A stretch of DNA of 64,000 nucleotides, taken from assembly GCA_031761405.1 (NCBI GenBank), contig JASEVX010000117.1:310001-374000 (forward strand), given 5' to 3'. Under the pieces are notes generated by a model. The model had not been told where the DNA came from, ran no database searches, and saw only the letters and a list, made by a program, of their open reading frames with translations. Positions within the stretch are counted from its first letter, which is position 1; each line of letters begins with the position of its first letter. The stretch comes from Serripes groenlandicus. Taxonomy: Eukaryota; Mollusca; Bivalvia; Cardiida; Cardiidae. Position numbers and translations under genes: made by a program. Positions 60,996 through 64,000 of this stretch are shown here, piece by piece.

Positions 60996-61111
60996 TTGAG
61001 AGTTAAAAAAAAAATGGTGGAAATATTTAACAAATCTAGGTGTTGTCAGATAATGTAAGCAGAGTTATTGCCCTTGGACCTTGAACATGATTATAGTCAA
61101 TTTTGCTTTGT

Positions 61112-61306
61112 GTCTACACATCTACAGCAGACAACTATTTAAAACATTGTGGCAAATGGAGAAATTACTTTTATATAAACTCCCCTTTTGCCACGATGTT
61201 TTCAACTCTATTCAATGATAGTACTTTCATCTATGGAAATCTTTCAGGTTTTTGCACAGATGTTTTCTTAGGCATCTGCTACCGATTTGTTATATGTGGG
61301 AAAAGA
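61112..61306 (-). repeat. MITE B
   Basis: ACATCTACAGCAGACAAC, core arms poorly matched, CATCTGCTACCGATTTG, end TATATGTGGGAAAAG. Confidence 0.65.
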
Positions 61307-61379
61307 TTAAGAATGTGGGTGTTTTATGATAAGTTACATATATCAAGTCAAAATTGGGTTCCTTTCAGATTATTCTTAA

Positions 61380-61601
61380 CCCTTTCCCTCATACGACAAT
61401 TCTGCACCAAACGACTTTGAACATACTTTGTCAAAAAATAGAAAATCTCTATAATTGAATGGATAATCCATGACTAAAAGTGGAAAACATTGTGGCAAAA
61501 GGAGAAATTGCACGTTTTGTGCAATTTCTTCTTTTGTCACTATGTGTTTAAAAAGACGTCTGCTGCAGAGGCGTCAAAAAGCGTCTACATGAGGGAAAGG
61601 G
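61380..61601 (-). mobile_element. TTAA MITE A
   Basis: TTAA both sides; CCCTTTCCCTCATACGAC, core GAAATTGCACGTTTTGTGCA, end GCGTCTACATGAGGGAAAGG. Confidence 0.88.
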
Positions 61602-62120
61602 TTAAGCAGTGTCATTGCCCTTGGACGATTTTTTTAAAAGATTGCTCAACTAATCTTAAGAAATGACAACTTGTACCTTTTCTCAAATGAACAGTTATAA
61701 AATATGTGTGCATCCAGTTCTTAACAAATCCAAAAACAGCGGAGCAAAAATACATTAATTCTCTCATTATGAATAATTTCTCCTTTTGCCACAATGCTTT
61801 CAAAAATACATCTAAATCAGCTCTCTGCAAAACTTACAAGCAAGACCATGCAGTATGGCTCATCAGTTTACACATTATGACTCAACCATTACTGGTGATC
61901 TAGTTTTGTCAGAAGTGATTGATACTAATGAACCCAACAGGGTCAGAGAAAAGAGACTAATGTCTTGTCATGTTCTTGGCAAGATTACATTTATTCAGTC
62001 TTCACACAGGTGATTCAAGCCCTGAACAGTTGAGCTGGTCATGACCAGGGCTGTCAATCAAAGGATTATCTATTGAATCCTGACCTGACTAACATTCTTT
62101 CGGAAGAGTGACAAAATTCC
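61602..62120. other. Stretch without recognisable gene
   Basis: A MITE core remnant (about 61,765-61,805) is the only recognised piece. Confidence 0.5.
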
Positions 62121-62184
62121 ACATCAGAGCTCTAGATAAGGGTCATTTTCATGTTCTAAAATCCTTATTTGACCTTCAAACCCT

Positions 62185-62245
62185 GTGTTGTAGGTACTCA
62201 AAAGAATCGTCTCAGTGAGACGATTCTTTTGAGTACCCACAACAC
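62185..62245. repeat. 61-bp near-perfect palindrome
   Basis: Two 30-bp arms around one base: GTACTCAAAAGAATCGTCTC is answered by GAGACGATTCTTTTGAGTAC, outer GTGTTGTAG by CCCACAACAC with one mismatch. Related to 16,095-16,260. Confidence 0.95.
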
Positions 62246-62347
62246 TGCATTTTGTTGAGTCATAAGAAAACTATTGTGGGGAATTTGAAGATCTGTTCAC
62301 TTCCTATTATCTAGTCCTCTGCCACATGACTCGTGCATTTGACTACC

Positions 62348-62505
62348 ACCTCTGTGGTGTAGTGGTGGAGCATCTGCCTTAGATGCAGGAGGTTGCAGGT
62401 TGGACAGATCCTCAGCTGGTTTGTTCCAAAGACATTAAAAATGATTGTAATGGCTTTCCCATATGAACAACATGATGCGGTCACCGGTAGTCAAAAATCC
62501 TGATG
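62348..62505 (+). mobile_element. tRNA-derived SINE, truncated
   Basis: ACCTCTGTGGTGTAGTGGTG (box A region), TGCAGGTTGGACAGATCC (weak box B), CAAAGACATTAAAAATG and GGCTTTCCCATATGAACAAC. Confidence 0.65.
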
Positions 62506-62506
62506 G

Positions 62507-62705
62507 CTTTCCCACATACAACAATTATGCAAAAAGACAAGTTTGAAAGTTTCTTAGTAAATATTTAAATGAAAGTATAATAATTGAATAGAGTTCAAAA
62601 CATAGTGGCAAAAGAAGAAATTGTGATGATAATGAGACTTTCTATGTTTTTGCCTAGATGTTATCAAAGTCGTCTGCTGCAGATTTGTTTTATGTGGGAA
62701 AGGGT
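62507..62705 (+). repeat. MITE B with core loss
   Basis: GGCTTTCCCACATACAAC, AAAAGACAAGTTTGAAAG, left core arm, then GTCGTCTGCTGCAGATTTG and end TTATGTGGGAAAGGG. Confidence 0.65.
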
Positions 62706-62761
62706 TGAAATAACTTCAAACCTCAATAAGTTTGCACATATTACAAAGAATTAAGCTTAAC

Positions 62762-62800
62762 CCTTTCCCACATACCAACTCACTTCACTGAGAAGCTTAA
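62762..62800 (+). repeat. TTAA MITE B left-end stub
   Basis: TTAA plus CCCTTTCCCACATACC, then unrelated. Confidence 0.55.
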
Positions 62801-62910
62801 CATATCTATAGGTCTCATTCTACCAATCTGCAAGTTTAGTAGTATGAGTAATATGCCTGTTACAAAAGACAGCTGAACTTGCACATAAACCCAGCTGTTG
62901 TTTTTATGAA

Positions 62911-63131
62911 TATCCCTTTTTCAACAAACGGACTCATTGACGCATCTGCAGCAGACAGATTTTTCAAAGATTGTGGGAAAAGGAGATATTGCTCTTGATG
63001 AGCATTATCTCCTTAAATTGCCATAATTTTTTTCAATAGCTCTTTTCAATGATACTACTTTTATACATAGAGACTCTAGATAATATTTTCAAAGCCATAT
63101 CTGATTCAGATCAGTTATATGAAGGAAAGGG
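62911..63131 (-). repeat. MITE B
   Basis: ATCCCTTTTTCAACAAAC, GACGCATCTGCAGCAGAC, core GATATTGCTCTTGATGAGCA (partner GAGCATTATCTCC), end ATGAAGGAAAGGG. Confidence 0.68.
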
Positions 63132-63385
63132 ATCATACAATTCTCAAAAAAAAGTTTGGACTACTTTTGGTATGTCTTAATTATTTATACGCAGGTAACT
63201 GGGGAAAAAATGCCACATTTTAAATTCATGCAGGCTTTAAGATAAATATTTTTACCAGTTTGTTTGCAAATGAGTTGTAACTGCCAAACGAAATTTTATG
63301 GATGAAAGTAAATCTACCTAGTAGCTATGTGATACAGGCAATTAGTAAAGAGACAGGTGTTTCAGTCTACTTTATTATCAGTTAA

Positions 63386-63588
63386 CTCTTTTCCCACATA
63401 GGACAAATCTGCAGCAGACGACTGTGAAAACATGGCGACAAAAACCTGAAAAAATCTCGAAAAAAAGATAGCTTAATTGTTGAATAAAGTTGAAAACATT
63501 GTGACCAAAGGAGAAATTGCTCATCACCTTTGGCCACAACGCTTTCAAAAGTCGTCTGCTGCTATTGCATCTGTATGTGGGAAAGGGT
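63386..63588 (+). mobile_element. TTAA MITE B
   Basis: TTAA, CTCTTTTCCCACATAGGAC, CTGCAGCAGACGACTG, left core arm GAAATTGCTCATC with partner lost, GTCGTCTGCTGC, end GTATGTGGGAAAGGG. Confidence 0.78.
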
Positions 63589-63619
63589 TCAAAGGCTGCA
63601 TTAACTAACCCTTTGTAAA

Positions 63620-63785
63620 TAACGGTCTGGTTTCAATCCTCTGCTGCCAGGGTTTGGGTGGTACAATAACAACTGATGGAGCCTGTCAGGGTAAATTATA
63701 ATGGAAGCTGGACAATTAACCAGGAAACATTGTGGTATAACTGAAATACAATTGAAAGCTGCGAAAACACCATTCAAATAACAGG
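63620..63785 (+). repeat. Decayed SINE body and tail
   Basis: TGTGGTATAACTGAAATACA, ATTGAAAGCTGCGAAAAC and CACCATTCAAATAAC resemble the SINE 3' body; the head is not recognisable. Confidence 0.5.
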
Positions 63786-63884
63786 CATAGTTGGCATCCA
63801 TGAAGGATGGTGTTGTCTTTGCTTGTTTATTTTCCCTCCTGTAGGGGGTGGGATATCTAGAAAATACTTGCATAGAACTAACTG

Positions 63885-64000
63885 TCTGGGTTCTACAAAC
63901 ACATCTTGAGCTCCTGACAGGGGTTCAAATTCCACATATGAGTCGCATCATGGCAAAATGGAGTCCTGTTGTATACCCATTCTGATATCACGGTTACTGT
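63885..64000 (+). repeat. Possible tRNA-like SINE head at window edge
   Basis: A box-B-like AGGGGTTCAAATTCC and TGGAGTCCTGTTGTATACCC; continues beyond the window. Confidence 0.35.

Noticed and set aside
471..63873. Many open frames of 60-100 codons on both strands
   Set aside because: Most are translations of MITE arms (recurring KSSAAE, SESVYMRERV, QFLLLPQCF words in several frames) or run into MITEs and SINEs; no domains and no conserved gene structure.
1..64000. CRISPR-like array of the recurring ~20-bp MITE ends
   Set aside because: Repeats are inverted ends of dispersed transposons with irregular spacing in an animal genome; no array geometry and no cas genes.

Overview
The window is AT-rich animal nuclear DNA made almost entirely of transposable elements. 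tRNA-derived SINEs with AATC or AAAC tails, tandem-cored 'AGCTCACC' repeats and a DIRS-type retrotransposon point to a mollusc, most likely a bivalve (inference; no host gene is present to confirm it). I recognise no host protein-coding exon, rRNA or functional tRNA gene.

The background is a very dense family of small palindromic elements, roughly 90-100 copies and remnants in 64 kb. My labels: subfamily A has termini CCCTTTCCCTCATA, subfamily B CCCTTTCCCACATA. Well-kept copies are 200-230 bp and usually flanked by TTAA. They carry three nested inverted repeats: the termini, an inner pair (CTGCAGCAGACGACTTT and its complement) and a central palindrome (GAAATTGC...GCAATTTC). TTAA flanks and CCCTTT termini suggest piggyBac-mobilised MITEs; no piggyBac transposase is present. 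'+' means the A copy starts with the CTCATATAGACG end or the B copy with the CACATACAACAAATC end; '-' is the reverse.

The one intact gene-bearing unit is a 6.76-kb DIRS-type tyrosine-recombinase retrotransposon at 38,329-45,091 on the minus strand. It has three long open frames (Gag-like; reverse transcriptase/RNase H; tyrosine recombinase), ~148-bp inverted terminal repeats and an internal complementary region that joins complements of both outer ends. It sits in the centre of a MITE palindrome with no visible gain or loss of bases. The recombinase frame is the Gag frame continued past one UAG, and it overlies almost the whole RT gene.

Other layers: two nearly identical 1.03-1.05-kb direct repeats (37,100 and 48,844) and an inverted relative (58,165) with a 3' hairpin followed by CTAAT, Helitron/Helentron-like; five tandem-cored repeats (1.6, 10.3, 18.4, 23.8, 45.5 kb); many SINEs, several with target-site duplications inside MITEs; smaller TIR elements (15.8, 25.1, 34.6, 47.8 kb); a dead mariner-like transposase (17.8-18.4 kb); minisatellites and local tandem duplications. 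Nesting suggests B MITEs are older than the SINE, DIRS and Helitron-like insertions, while most A copies are uninterrupted and uniform.
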